From positions 3,222,001-3,286,000 of the forward strand of contig NZ_CP127407.1 of NCBI RefSeq assembly GCF_030291075.1: 64,000 nt of DNA, given 5' to 3'. This document shows positions 1-9,118 of the stretch, in pieces; positions within the stretch are counted from its first letter, which is position 1; each line of letters starts with the position of its first letter. The notes under the pieces were generated by a model. That model saw nothing but the letters and a program-made list of their open reading frames with translations, was not told the origin of the DNA and did not search any database. Position numbers and translations under genes: made by a program. Origin of the DNA: Stenotrophomonas sp. 57. Lineage in GTDB: Bacteria > Pseudomonadota > Gammaproteobacteria > Xanthomonadales > Xanthomonadaceae.

Positions 1-1070
1 GACCAGCTGTTGACCGGACTGCCATTGACCGAGCGCACCACATCGCCGATCTGCACACCGGCCTTCTCCGCGGCACTGCCCGGCACGATCTGGTTGACCA
101 GCGCACCACGGCTGTCCGGCAGGCCCAGGCCCTGCGCCTTCAGCGCATCGATCGGTTCGACCACCGCGCCGAGCTGGCCGCGGGTGACCTTGCCACTCTT
201 CTTGATCTGCTCGACCGCGCTCATCGCCAGGTCGATCGGGATCGCGAAGCTGATGCCCATGTAGCCGCCGGAGGCGGAGAAGATCTGCGAATTGATGCCG
301 ACCACCTCACCGCGGGTGTTCAGCAACGGCCCCCCGGAATTGCCCTGGTTGATCGCCACGTCGGTCTGGATGAACGGCACGTAGCGCTGGTCGGCACCGC
401 CGGTGCTGCGGCCCAGTGCGCTGACGATACCGGCAGTGACGGAATGGTCGAGGCCGAACGGCGAGCCGATCGCGACAACCCACTGGCCGGGCTTCAGCGT
501 GTTGGAATCGCCCACGCGCACGGTCGGCAGGTTCTTGCCATCGATCTTCAGCAGCGCCACGTCGTACTGCTGGTCGCTGCCCACCACCTTGGCGTTGAAC
601 TCACGGCTATCGCCCAGCTTGACCTTCACGTCACTGGCATCAGCCACCACGTGGTAGTTGGTCAGCACGTAGCCATCGGGCGAGATGATGAAGCCCGAAC
701 CCATGCCACGGCCCTTGATGCTGGGGCCGCGGTCCTGCCCACCCGGCCCCTGTCCCGGCATCGGGAAGTCCGGGCCGAAGAAGCGGCGGAAGAACTCCGG
801 CATGTCATCGTCACCGCCCATCGGGCCCCGCGAAGCCTGGCGGTTGTTGCGGACGATGGTGGTGTCGACGTTGACCACACCCGGCCCGACCTGTTCAACA
901 AGGTTGGTGAAATCGGGCAGGCCGGTGACCAGCGGCTGTGCCGGTGCCCTCGGCGCGGCGGCCGGTGCAGCCTGGGGCGGAGCGGCCGGAGCCGGGGCCT
1001 GCGCGCAGGCCACCAGCGGCAGGGTCAGGGCCAGCAGGCCGATGGCCTGCGTGCGGAGTCGGGGAGTCAT
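1..1070 (-). CDS. mucD: Periplasmic Do/HtrA-family serine protease (partial, C-terminus beyond window)
   Basis: Envelope serine protease/chaperone of the DegP/MucD family that degrades misfolded periplasmic proteins. The first 356 residues are visible; the reading frame runs off the left edge inside the first PDZ domain. The N-terminus has a hydrophobic signal (about 8-22) ending Leu-Val-Ala-Cys, so it may be lipidated at Cys22 or cut after Ala-Gln-Ala. A Pro/Ala-rich linker follows. The trypsin-like domain shows the triad His140 (NYHVV), Asp170 (QYDVALL) and Ser245 (GNSGGP). PDZ1 begins near residue 285. A good ribosome site (GGAGG) precedes the ATG. It is the third gene of rpoE-rseA-mucD, 74 bases after rseA, as in other xanthomonads, so it is probably induced with the sigma-E regulon. 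Confidence 0.95.
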   Translation of the reverse strand, partial: MTPRLRTQAIGLLALTLPLVACAQAPAPAAPPQAAPAAAPRAPAQPLVTGLPDFTNLVEQVGPGVVNVDTTIVRNNRQASRGPMGGDDDMPEFFRRFFGPDFPMPGQGPGGQDRGPSIKGRGMGSGFIISPDGYVLTNYHVVADASDVKVKLGDSREFNAKVVGSDQQYDVALLKIDGKNLPTVRVGDSNTLKPGQWVVAIGSPFGLDHSVTAGIVSALGRSTGGADQRYVPFIQTDVAINQGNSGGPLLNTRGEVVGINSQIFSASGGYMGISFAIPIDLAMSAVEQIKKSGKVTRGQLGAVVEPIDALKAQGLGLPDSRGALVNQIVPGSAAEKAGVQIGDVVRSVNGSPVNSW

Positions 1071-1144
1071 CGGACGGCAACCTCCGGAACGGATGGAAAG
1101 AGGAATACGGCCCCCGCCGACGGCGGGGCGTGAAAGCGCCCGGC

Positions 1145-2026
1145 TCAGTCGCGCGGGCGCGGCGGCACCGGCAGGTCATCCTGCAGGCGCGGCTCGAACG
1201 GGTAGAACGCGGCGCCACCGGCATGGGCCGGGAAGCTGGCATTGAGCGCGCCACCGGCGGCCGGCGCCAGGCTGGAGCGCGGCCACGGCCGGGCCTGCAG
1301 CCCACTGACCTCGCCGAACGGCAGGTTGCGGGTCGCGTTGGCCGGCACGGTTGGGGTCAGCGGCGCCTGTACTGTTGCCACCGCACGCTGCGGCACGTCC
1401 TCACGCTGGGCGGCACGCGCGGCCTGCTGGCTGCGGGTGGCACTCGCGCGGCGGGTGTCCTGGCGGCGACTGGCAGCGGCCATCGCCAGGGCGGGTGCCG
1501 CCGCCACGGCCATCGCGGCAGTGTCCGCCGAGGCGTCTGTCACCGGGGCGGGATCGGTCGGCGCGGCCGGCAGCTCGGCCTGGCTGGCGATCACCTGCGG
1601 TGCCAACGGTTCGCCCGGGGTGGCCTCCTTCAGCTTCTCGCCGCCCATGAACAACGCCACCGCCGCCACCGAAGCGGCCAGTGCGGCACCACCGCCCCAG
1701 GCACGCCAGCCACTGCGACGCACCTGACGGCGCGGCTCGGCCTGCGGCGCAGGCTCGGCGGCGATGGCGGCAGCCACGGCGGCACTGAAGCCGGCCGGCG
1801 CCAGTGCCGACGCCTGCCCGCGCATCACATCGCCCAGCAGCTGCCAGCGCTCCTGGCATCCGGCCAGCTCGGGGTCGTGTTCCATGCGGCGCAGCAGGAA
1901 GCGCGCTTCATCGGCGCCCAGCTCGCCATCGACCAGGGCCGACAGCTGCTCGCGATGGCGCTGGTCCAGGCGCTGCCCGGCGGGCGATTGATGGTTCTGC
2001 GATTCGTTGAACGGTTTACTGGTCAT
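1145..2026 (-). CDS. rseA: Anti-sigma-E factor RseA
   Basis: Single-pass inner-membrane anti-sigma factor that holds RpoE inactive until regulated proteolysis releases it. Of 293 residues, about 22-90 form the cytoplasmic RseA N-terminal domain (core around LVDGELGADEARFLLRR). One transmembrane segment lies at about 108-128, and a long low-complexity Ala/Pro-rich periplasmic tail follows. Its ATG overlaps the rpoE stop by four bases (ATGA), implying translational coupling that keeps sigma and anti-sigma in balance. The periplasmic part is poorly conserved in this family and I see no catalytic motif in it. The identification rests on the N-terminal domain, the topology and the position directly after rpoE. 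Confidence 0.9.
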   Translation of the reverse strand: MTSKPFNESQNHQSPAGQRLDQRHREQLSALVDGELGADEARFLLRRMEHDPELAGCQERWQLLGDVMRGQASALAPAGFSAAVAAAIAAEPAPQAEPRRQVRRSGWRAWGGGAALAASVAAVALFMGGEKLKEATPGEPLAPQVIASQAELPAAPTDPAPVTDASADTAAMAVAAAPALAMAAASRRQDTRRASATRSQQAARAAQREDVPQRAVATVQAPLTPTVPANATRNLPFGEVSGLQARPWPRSSLAPAAGGALNASFPAHAGGAAFYPFEPRLQDDLPVPPRPRD

Positions 2027-2643
2027 ACGCGGCTCTTCTCACGGGTGGCGCTGCCGATGTCCAACAGCGGCCGGAGTTCGGTGTCGATCGCCTCGCGCGC
2101 CCGGAAGATCCGTGAGCGCACGGTGCCGATCGGGCACCCCATTTTCTGCGCGATATCCTCGTAACTCAGGCCTTCCACCTCGCGCAGGGTGATCGCCGAC
2201 CGGAGCTCTTCCGGCAGCGCGTTGACGGCCTTCATCACCGTCTGTTCCAGCTCCTGGCGCATCAACTCGCGTTCGGGCGTGTCGGTGTCGCGCAGGCGCG
2301 TCCCACTGTCGAACTGTTCGGCATCGCCGATGTCGATGTCATCGGTCGGTGGCCGTCGATTGTGTGAAGCCAGGTAGTTTTTGGCGGTATTCACGGCGAT
2401 TCGATGCAACCAGGTTGAGAACTGGGCGTCGCCACGGAAACTTCCGATCGCGCGGTAGGCACGGATGAAAGTGTCCTGGGCGACGTCCTGACATTCGCTC
2501 CAGTCGGCGATGTAGCGACCGACAAGGGCCACCACGCGATGCTGGTACTTGCGCACCAGGACATCGAACGCGGCGCTCTCGCCGTGCTGCACGCGCCGGA
2601 CCAGTTCCAGATCCAGCTCCTGTGGTGTATCAACCTCGGCCAT
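2023..2643 (-). CDS. rpoE: ECF sigma factor RpoE (sigma-E/AlgU)
   Basis: Extracytoplasmic-function sigma factor of 206 residues directing envelope-stress transcription. Sigma-2 spans about 20-90, with the core-binding and -10 recognition stretch (DVAQDTFIRAYRAIGSFRG). Sigma-4 spans about 135-190 and contains the EGLSYEDIAQKMGCPIGTVRSRIFRARE helix-turn-helix region. The ATG at 2643 was chosen because the encoded N-terminus (MAEVDTPQELD) starts just ahead of the conserved region and lies about 34 bases below a sigma-E-type promoter. Longer in-frame versions would read through that promoter. First gene of rpoE-rseA-mucD. Confidence 0.95.
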   Translation of the reverse strand: MAEVDTPQELDLELVRRVQHGESAAFDVLVRKYQHRVVALVGRYIADWSECQDVAQDTFIRAYRAIGSFRGDAQFSTWLHRIAVNTAKNYLASHNRRPPTDDIDIGDAEQFDSGTRLRDTDTPERELMRQELEQTVMKAVNALPEELRSAITLREVEGLSYEDIAQKMGCPIGTVRSRIFRAREAIDTELRPLLDIGSATREKSRV

Positions 2644-2683
2644 GAGGGGCCGCACTCCTGTCAGCCCAACCGACGTCGGGCAA

Positions 2684-2710
2684 TGAGACTGCCAATCCCG
2701 GGAAAAGTTC
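2684..2710 (-). promoter_or_regulatory. Sigma-E-type promoter upstream of rpoE
   Basis: On the minus strand a GAACTT hexamer (2710-2705) is followed, after 16 bases, by TCTCA (2688-2684). This matches the RpoE/AlgU consensus GAACTT-N16/17-TCTGA/TCAAA closely. It would start transcription near 2677, about 34 bases before the rpoE ATG, and fits positive autoregulation of the operon. Spacing and motif are seen directly; activity is inferred. Confidence 0.75.
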
Positions 2711-2878
2711 AGTCGCCGATCACCCGGCGCCGCACCAGCTTTTAACCACCGTTCCGTTAGCGTCCCGGTCCACGGCCATGGATCCGGGGTCGCCACTCCC
2801 CTGCTATTGGGATTTGACGCGGGGGAAACAACCTCTGGATCATAGCCGCTTCTCCATACACAACCGGATGGAACGTCC

Positions 2879-4942
2879 ATGCTCTCAGGCTTCGATGGTC
2901 TCCGCTTCAGCCACTGGCACCCCGAGATCCGCGACGACGGCGTGGTGGTTCTCTCTCTGGATCGTCAGGACAGCAGCGTCAACGCGATGTCGCAGGACGT
3001 GCTGCTGGAACTGGGGGACCTGCTGGAACGCATCGCGCTGGACCCGCCCAAGGGCGTGGTGATCCAGTCGTTGAAGAAGGCGGGGTTCATTGCCGGCGCG
3101 GACCTGAAGGAGTTCCAGGAATTCGACCGCCGCGGCACCGTCAACGATGCCATCCGCCGCGGCCAGGCCACCTACCAGAAGCTGGCCGAGCTGCCCTGCC
3201 CGACCGTGGCGGCCATCCACGGCCACTGCCTGGGCGGCGGCACCGAGCTGGCACTGGCCTGCCGCTACCGCGTGGCCTCCAATGACAGCAGCACCCGCAT
3301 CGGCCTGCCGGAAACCCAGCTCGGCATCTTCCCCGGCTGGGGCGGCAGCGCGCGCCTGCCGCAGCTGGTGGGCGCCCCGGCGGCAATGGACATGATGCTG
3401 ACCGGCCGCACCCTGTCGGCCTCGGCCGCGCGTGGCATCGGCCTGGTCGACAAGGTGGTGGCACCGGCGGTGGTGCTCGATACCGCCGTGGCGCTGGCGT
3501 TGTCCGGCACCACGCGCCCGTTCAAGCAGCGCGCCACGGCGTGGGCGACCAACACCTGGCTGGCCCGTACCCTGCTGGCACCGCAGATGGTCAAGCAGGT
3601 GGCGCGCAAGGCCAAGAAGGACCAGTACCCGGCGCCCTACGCGCTGATCAGCACCTGGCAACGCAGCGGTGGCAAGCCGATCCAGGCACGCCTGGATGCC
3701 GAACGCCGCGCGGTGGTCAAACTGGCCAGCACGCCGACCGCACGCAACCTGATCCGCATCTTCTTCCTGACCGAGCGCCTGAAGGGCCTGGGTGGTGGCG
3801 ATTCCGGCATCCGCCACGTGCACGTGGTCGGCGCCGGCGTGATGGGCGGCGACATCGCCGCGTGGGCGGCCTACAAGGGCTTCGACGTAACCCTGCAGGA
3901 CCGCGAGCAGCGCTTCATCGACCCCGCCATGGAACGCGCGCAGGCGCTGTTCGCCAAGAAGGTGCGCGACGAGAGCAAGCGCCCGACGGTGGCCGCACGC
4001 CTGCGCGCCGACCTGGAAGGCAACGGCGTGGCCGACGCCGACCTGGTGATCGAGGCGATCATCGAGAATCCGGAAGCCAAGCGTGCGCTGTACCAGACGC
4101 TGGAACCGAAGATGAAGCTGGACGCGCTGCTGACCACCAACACCTCGTCGATCCCGCTGGTGGAACTGCGCGACCACATCCAGCGTCCGGCCCAGTTCGC
4201 CGGCCTGCACTACTTCAACCCGGTGGCGCAGATGCCGCTGGTGGAGATCATCCACCACGACGGCATGGCACCGGAGACCGAACGCCGCCTGGCCGCGTTC
4301 TGCAAGGCGCTGGGCAAGTTCCCGGTGCCGGTGGCCGGCAGCCCGGGCTTCCTGGTCAACCGCGTGCTGTTCCCGTACATGCTGGAAGCGGCCACCGCCT
4401 ATGCGGAAGGCATTCCGGGCCCGGTGATCGACAAGGCCGCCGTGAAGTTCGGCATGCCGATGGGCCCGATCGAACTGATCGACACCGTCGGCCTGGACGT
4501 GGCTGCGGGCGTGGGCCGCGAACTGGCGCCGTTCCTCGGCCTGCAGATCCCGGCGGCCTTGCAGACGGTGGAGCCGGACAAGCGCGGCAAGAAGGATGGC
4601 CAGGGCATCTACACCTGGGAGAACGGCAAGCCGAAGAAGCCGGACGTGGCCAGCGATTACCAGGCCCCGGCCGATCTGGAGGACCGCCTGATCCTGCCGC
4701 TGTTGAACGAAGCAGTGGCATGCCTGCACGAAGGCGTGGTGGCCGATGCGGACCTGCTGGATGCGGGCGTGATCTTCGGTACCGGTTTTGCCCCGTTCCG
4801 TGGCGGTCCGATCCAGCACATCCGTGCGGTGGGTGCCGATGCGATCGTCGAGCGGTTGAAGGCGCTGCAGCAGCGCCACGGCGACCGCTTCGCCCCGCGC
4901 CCGGGCTGGGACAACCCCGCCCTGCGCGAACCGGTGGTGTGA
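2879..4942 (+). CDS. Bifunctional enoyl-CoA hydratase / 3-hydroxyacyl-CoA dehydrogenase (FadB/FadJ family)
   Basis: Multifunctional beta-oxidation enzyme of 687 residues, slightly shorter than E. coli FadJ or FadB. Residues about 1-190 are the crotonase (hydratase/isomerase) domain, with the oxyanion loop HCLGGGTELALACR and the second Glu in GLPETQLG. From about 318 there is an NAD-binding dehydrogenase domain with the VGAGVMGGDIA fingerprint. The catalytic His lies in GLHYFNPVAQMPLVE and is followed by GFLVNRV; a C-terminal helical repeat ends the protein. No thiolase gene is adjacent, so it stands apart from a fadBA-type operon. The ATG overlaps no upstream gene; rpoE is divergent. A possible TTGACG -35 lies at 2814-2819 without a convincing -10. 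FadB versus FadJ cannot be settled here. Confidence 0.92.
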   Translation: MLSGFDGLRFSHWHPEIRDDGVVVLSLDRQDSSVNAMSQDVLLELGDLLERIALDPPKGVVIQSLKKAGFIAGADLKEFQEFDRRGTVNDAIRRGQATYQKLAELPCPTVAAIHGHCLGGGTELALACRYRVASNDSSTRIGLPETQLGIFPGWGGSARLPQLVGAPAAMDMMLTGRTLSASAARGIGLVDKVVAPAVVLDTAVALALSGTTRPFKQRATAWATNTWLARTLLAPQMVKQVARKAKKDQYPAPYALISTWQRSGGKPIQARLDAERRAVVKLASTPTARNLIRIFFLTERLKGLGGGDSGIRHVHVVGAGVMGGDIAAWAAYKGFDVTLQDREQRFIDPAMERAQALFAKKVRDESKRPTVAARLRADLEGNGVADADLVIEAIIENPEAKRALYQTLEPKMKLDALLTTNTSSIPLVELRDHIQRPAQFAGLHYFNPVAQMPLVEIIHHDGMAPETERRLAAFCKALGKFPVPVAGSPGFLVNRVLFPYMLEAATAYAEGIPGPVIDKAAVKFGMPMGPIELIDTVGLDVAAGVGRELAPFLGLQIPAALQTVEPDKRGKKDGQGIYTWENGKPKKPDVASDYQAPADLEDRLILPLLNEAVACLHEGVVADADLLDAGVIFGTGFAPFRGGPIQHIRAVGADAIVERLKALQQRHGDRFAPRPGWDNPALREPVV

Positions 4943-4980
4943 GTTTGTCGGCCGGGCCTGCGGCCCGGCACCCGCAGAGG
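4943..4980 (+). repeat. Stop-proximal hairpin module (composite repeat, copy 1)
   Basis: Directly after the preceding TGA comes GTTTGTCGGC, then a CGGGCC-TGC-GGCCCG hairpin, then GCACCCGCAGAGG. The same module follows the stop codons of eptA (19838-19877) and, in shortened form, ybdD (11425-11460). It is seen directly as a repeat of similar order and sequence; function unknown. Confidence 0.7.
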
Positions 4981-5008
4981 CAACAGCAACAGCCGAAGCC
5001 AGAGCCAG

Positions 5009-5047
5009 AGCCAGAGCCGGAGCATCAGCCGGCTCTGGCTTTTCTGT
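5009..5047 (+). terminator. Rho-independent terminator after the fad multienzyme gene
   Basis: A 12-bp perfect stem (5009-5020 with 5029-5040) with an 8-base loop is followed by TTTTCTGTTTG. The left arm is built from a short tandem run of the hexamer CCAGAG/GAGCCA. It lies about 70 bases after the stop codon. Confidence 0.8.
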
Positions 5048-5056
5048 TTGTTGGGC

Positions 5057-5162
5057 GGGGCGGTGTCGGGTTGCGGGGACGCCGTAAACCCATCCTGAAG
5101 TGACCCCCGGGGCTTGGCCGCGGCATCCATGCCGCGGACACCCCGCAACCCGACACCGCCCC
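5057..5162 (+). repeat. Long covarying stem-loop element, copy 1 (plus orientation)
   Basis: Perfect 22-bp inverted repeat (5057-5078 with 5141-5162) enclosing about 62 bases. Inside is a second palindrome (5118-5137, 9-bp arms around CC) and a core reading GACGCCGTAAACCC. A GACAGTTTCC motif follows at 5169-5178. It is related to the elements at 5332-5435, 19919-20020 and 20171-20274. The stems differ in sequence between copies but remain paired. Confidence 0.8.
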
Positions 5163-5231
5163 ACCCCCGACAGTTTCCCGGTGACGGTGGGTGAACTCCG
5201 ATTCCGGAGCGTGCCGACCTTGGCTGCCGCA

Positions 5232-5254
5232 GTAGATCCACGCCATGCGTGGAT
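5232..5254 (+). repeat. SMAG-type GTAG palindrome
   Basis: GTAG followed by an 8-bp palindromic stem (ATCCACGC/GCGTGGAT) with a CAT loop. It is a single monomer lying between the two long stem-loops. Confidence 0.7.
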
Positions 5255-5331
5255 GCGAGCGAAGCGACCGGTGTTTGATCTTGATTTTCTTTTTTCTTCT
5301 ACGTGGCTGGACGCACACGGAAACTGTCAGA

Positions 5332-5435
5332 GGCCGGGCGGGTGGGTTGCGCAGGACCGTTGGCGCCATGGATGGCGCCATCGAGCCCCCATGGACGGGT
5401 TTACGGCGTGTCCTGCGCAACTCACCCGCCCGGCC
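5332..5435 (-). repeat. Long covarying stem-loop element, copy 2 (minus orientation)
   Basis: 26-bp inverted repeat (5332-5357 with 5410-5435; one G-T wobble) enclosing about 52 bases. The inner palindrome is at 5361-5380 with 9-bp arms. On the minus strand the core reads ACGCCGTAAACCCGTCC. The GACAGTTTCC motif is at 5319-5328 on the minus strand, so copies 1 and 2 point at each other. The interior is the same as that of copy 4 (20171-20274), but the distal arms differ. The rest of the 4943-5575 gap holds no gene I can support. Confidence 0.8.
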
Positions 5436-5575
5436 AAACACGAGATATGCATTGCGCGTCCAGCCACGAGGGGCTGCGCCGTTGGCTGGAACAACCTGTT
5501 ACCCAGACGGGGCATGTCCCCGTCACAGCTGCATGCGATGCTGACGCCCTGATCCCTGCCAGCGAGAACGCCCGC

Positions 5576-6439
<864 letters not shown>

Positions 6440-6517
6440 ACATCGCGTGTTGCACACATCCGAAGGTGTACTCCTGCACCCGGCGTTGACACCACAGTCA
6501 CCCGCTGAACACTGAAA

Positions 6518-6533
6518 TGTGACATAAATCACA
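6518..6533. promoter_or_regulatory. Crp/Clp-type operator upstream of aqpZ
   Basis: Perfect match to TGTGA-N6-TCACA (TGTGA 6518-6522, TCACA 6529-6533), the site recognised by Crp and by the xanthomonad homologue Clp. It ends 26 bases before the aqpZ ATG. That closeness suggests it overlaps the promoter or leader and may act as a repressor site. Confidence 0.7.
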
Positions 6534-6559
6534 CTTTAGCCGTCAAAGGAGTGCAACAC

Positions 6560-7279
6560 ATGAGCATGGGTAAACGCTTGTCCGCCGAATTCCTCGGCAC
6601 GTTCTGGCTGGTTCTGGGGGGCTGCGGCAGTGCGGTGCTGGCAGCCAAGTTCGGCGGTGACGGCAACCCGCTGGGTATCGGTTTCCTCGGCGTGGCGCTG
6701 GCCTTCGGCCTGACCGTGGTCACCGGTGCCTATGCGTTCGGCCATATCTCCGGCGCCCACTTCAATCCGGCAGTCAGCGTCGGCCTGTGGGCCGGTGGTC
6801 GCTTCCCGACCAAGGACCTGATTCCCTACATCATCGCCCAGGTCGCCGGTGGACTGGTGGCCGGTTTCATCCTGCTGCAGATCGCGTCCGGTGCCAGCGG
6901 CTTCGCCATTGATGGCAGCCAGGCCGGTGCGTTCGCCAGCAATGGTTATGGCGCGCTGTCGCCTGGCGGCTACAGCGTGGCAGCGGCCTTCCTGTGCGAA
7001 GTGGTGCTGACCGCAGTGTTCCTGATCGTGATCATGGGCTCCACCCACGGCAAGGCGCCGGCCGGCTTCGCGCCGCTGGCGATCGGCCTGTCGCTGACCC
7101 TGATCCATCTGATCAGCATCCCGGTCACCAACACCTCGGTGAACCCTGCCCGCTCCACCGCCGTGGCCTTCTTCGCCGGCAGCGGTGCGGTCAGCCAGCT
7201 GTGGCTGTTCTGGGTCGCCCCGCTGCTCGGCGGTGCGATCGGCGGCATCATCTACAAGTGGATCGGCAACGACCGCTGA
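6560..7279 (+). CDS. aqpZ: Aquaporin Z water channel
   Basis: Inner-membrane MIP-family water channel of 239 residues with six membrane segments. Both half-helix signatures are intact: NPA at 69-71 (HFNPAVSVG) and NPA at 195-197 (SVNPARSTA). The selectivity filter looks water-specific: Phe near 49, His about 183 and Arg198. ATG 6560 sits 8 bases after AAAGGAG; the upstream in-frame GTG at 6551 overlaps that ribosome site and was rejected. It appears to be a single-gene unit with its own operator and terminator. Confidence 0.95.
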   Translation: MSMGKRLSAEFLGTFWLVLGGCGSAVLAAKFGGDGNPLGIGFLGVALAFGLTVVTGAYAFGHISGAHFNPAVSVGLWAGGRFPTKDLIPYIIAQVAGGLVAGFILLQIASGASGFAIDGSQAGAFASNGYGALSPGGYSVAAAFLCEVVLTAVFLIVIMGSTHGKAPAGFAPLAIGLSLTLIHLISIPVTNTSVNPARSTAVAFFAGSGAVSQLWLFWVAPLLGGAIGGIIYKWIGNDR

Positions 7280-7291
7280 GGCCCGTGCGGA

Positions 7292-7320
7292 CCATTGCGG
7301 CCGACCTTCAGCCGCAATGG
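7292..7320 (+). terminator. Terminator-like hairpin after aqpZ
   Basis: 10-bp perfect stem (7292-7301 with 7311-7320) with a 9-base loop, 12 bases after the aqpZ stop. A small TTAC-GCTT-GTAA palindrome follows it. The U tract is weak. Confidence 0.55.
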
Positions 7321-7340
7321 TTACGCTTGTAACCGCAATT

Positions 7341-7356
7341 TGTGCGATCGCTCACG
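7341..7356. promoter_or_regulatory. Possible Crp/Clp-type site before the secreted-protein gene
   Basis: TGTGC-GATCGC-TCACG, a palindromic near-match to TGTGA-N6-TCACA, 118 bases before the next start codon. It is weaker than the aqpZ site and is a candidate only. Confidence 0.4.
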
Positions 7357-7473
7357 TTCCGTTAAGGTTGAGTTGACCTGCCGTGCACATGCCGGCGGGG
7401 GGCATCCGGGGATGGGATGCCATGGCCGCCGTTCCATCCGGCGGCGCCAACGACACACCACCTTGGGGGATGC

Positions 7474-7932
7474 ATGAAGTTCGCGCCTGTAGTGTTGACG
7501 AGCCTGCTGTTCGCTGCGGCCCAGGCCGCCGCGCAGGCACCCACCGAATGTCCTTCCCTGCCGGCCAGCAGCGGCCTGCAGTGGCAACAGCAGACCCAGG
7601 CCGATTTCCTGGTCTGCCGCGCCAGCACCAACGACGGCCGCGAGGTACTGAGCCTGATGCTCAGCACGCGCGATCCCAATCTGCCGTTGAACCGCTCGTT
7701 GCGCCAGGAGAAAGGCAGTTTCGGCGGTGAATCGCTGTACTGGTACCAGCCCGACCTGGGGGGCCAGCAGCCGCCCGGCTATGCCGAGCGCCGCATCAGC
7801 GTGGTCAAGCTCGACAAAGGGCGTTACGCGCAGATTTCGCTGTATCCGGACAACGCGCAGGAACTGGGCTCGCTGCAGCAGCTGGCGCAGGGCATGAGCC
7901 TGACCCCGTCGGCCGTGGCCGCCGGACGCTGA
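7474..7932 (+). CDS. Small secreted protein of unknown function
   Basis: 152 residues. A signal peptide (about 1-21, cleavage after AQAAAQA) directs export to the periplasm. The mature part has only two Cys (in TECPSL and FLVCRAS), which could form a disulfide, and ends in a short helical segment. No family recognised. The ATG at 7474 was preferred because it opens a clean signal peptide after TTGGGGGATGC; longer frames lack one. It stands alone between aqpZ and a convergent pirin gene. Confidence 0.75.
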   Translation: MKFAPVVLTSLLFAAAQAAAQAPTECPSLPASSGLQWQQQTQADFLVCRASTNDGREVLSLMLSTRDPNLPLNRSLRQEKGSFGGESLYWYQPDLGGQQPPGYAERRISVVKLDKGRYAQISLYPDNAQELGSLQQLAQGMSLTPSAVAAGR

Positions 7933-8025
7933 AGGTGACGGGGATGACTGCCTGGCAGCATCCCCGCAGGATCCGACGCGCGGAACGTCCGCCGGGTATT
8001 ACCCGACGGCGTTGTTGGCTTCTTT

Positions 8026-8044
8026 CGCCGGGCATGGCCCGGCG
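8026..8044. terminator. Convergent hairpin between the secreted-protein and pirin genes
   Basis: 8-bp perfect stem CGCCGGGC/GCCCGGCG with an ATG loop, preceded by TTCTTT. It is SMAG-like in sequence but lacks the GTAG end. A weaker hairpin lies at about 7990-8011. Confidence 0.45.
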
Positions 8045-8051
8045 CACTTCC

Positions 8052-8903
8052 TCAGAACTTGCCTTCCTGGAAATCGACGAAGGCCTGCATCAGTTCCTGC
8101 CGCGTGTTCATCACGAACGGACCATGCCGCATCACCGGCTCGCGCAATGGGCGACCGGCGACCAGGATCAGCCGCGCACCCTCGCTGCCGGCCGACAGAT
8201 GCAGCTGCTCGCCACCGCCCAGCACTGCCAGCTCCTGGCGGGCGACATTGCGCGCGGCGTCCTGCTCACCCACGGTCACGCCACCTTCGAACACGTATGC
8301 AAAGGCGTTGTGCCCTTCCGGCAACGCATAGGTCCAGGCGCGATCCGGGGCCAGCGTGATGTCCAGGTACAGCGGCTCGGTGGCCGGCTGCACGATCGGG
8401 CCTTGTGTGCCATCCACGCTGCCGGCAATCACCTTCACGTCCACGCCCGCTTCCGGGTGCACCACCGGAATCCGCTCAGGGGCGAATTCCTGGTACTTCG
8501 GGTCCGTCATCTTTTCTTTCGCCGGCAGGTTCACCCACAGCTGGAAGCCGCGCATCTGCCCGCTTTCCTGCTCGGGCATCTCCGAATGCACCAAGCCGCG
8601 GCCTGCGGTCATCCACTGCACGCTGCCCGGGGTCAGCAGGCCCTCGTTGCCGTGGTTGTCACGATGCCGCATGCGACCGTCGAGCATGTAAGTGACCGTT
8701 TCGAAGCCGCGATGAGGATGTTCCGGGAAGCCGGCGATGTAGTCCTCGGCACGGTCGGTGCCGAATTCATCAAGCAGCAGGAACGGATCCAGGTCGGGCA
8801 GCGTCGGGCCACCGATGACGCGGGTCAGGCGCACGCCGGCACCGTCGGAGGTGGGCATGCCACGGATGGTCCGCAGCACGCGGACCGGTTCGGGAAAGCT
8901 CAT
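8052..8903 (-). CDS. Pirin-family cupin protein
   Basis: 283-residue bicupin with a full pirin metal-site pattern: HPHRGFETVTYML and GRGLVHSEMP in the N-terminal domain. The C-terminal pirin domain follows from about 180. The ATG at 8903 has an AGGAG ribosome site about 6 bases upstream (AACAGGAGTCGCC). It differs considerably from the pirin at 5576-6439 and resembles the YhhW/quercetinase-like group. It diverges from cstA, with a 215-base shared upstream region. Confidence 0.9.
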   Translation of the reverse strand: MSFPEPVRVLRTIRGMPTSDGAGVRLTRVIGGPTLPDLDPFLLLDEFGTDRAEDYIAGFPEHPHRGFETVTYMLDGRMRHRDNHGNEGLLTPGSVQWMTAGRGLVHSEMPEQESGQMRGFQLWVNLPAKEKMTDPKYQEFAPERIPVVHPEAGVDVKVIAGSVDGTQGPIVQPATEPLYLDITLAPDRAWTYALPEGHNAFAYVFEGGVTVGEQDAARNVARQELAVLGGGEQLHLSAGSEGARLILVAGRPLREPVMRHGPFVMNTRQELMQAFVDFQEGKF

Positions 8904-9118
8904 GGCGACTCCTGTTGGATGGATGCCACTGAAGATGGACGCCACACGGCCGCGCGCCAATGGACGGCGCCGCAACCGATTGTTCCATCCCTGATGTTCG
9001 CTGCACGTCAGCACAACAAACGTACGACCAAAGTACTACCGCCGATTCGTCCTGTGCCAATTGACCCTGTCGAGGGCACGCGGGACTCTTTGACTGTCTT
9101 TCCGGGAGAGAGCACCTC

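Noticed and set aside
2814..2845. Sigma-70 promoter for the fad gene (TTGACG with GATCAT)
   Set aside because: Spacing is 18-20 bases and the -10 is poor; too weak to annotate as a site.
4995..5020. Tandem GAGCCA hexamers as a CRISPR or microsatellite
   Set aside because: Only about three units, no spacers, and the run forms the left arm of a terminator stem.
2885..5164. 759-codon minus-strand frame
   Set aside because: Antisense to the fad multienzyme gene; low-complexity translation typical of shadow frames.
5100..5552. Small proteins in the repeat region (e.g. containing DGAIEPPWTGL)
   Set aside because: The same peptide appears at 20200-20240 only because the DNA element is repeated; arms change to keep base pairing, not protein sequence, and no ribosome site is seen.
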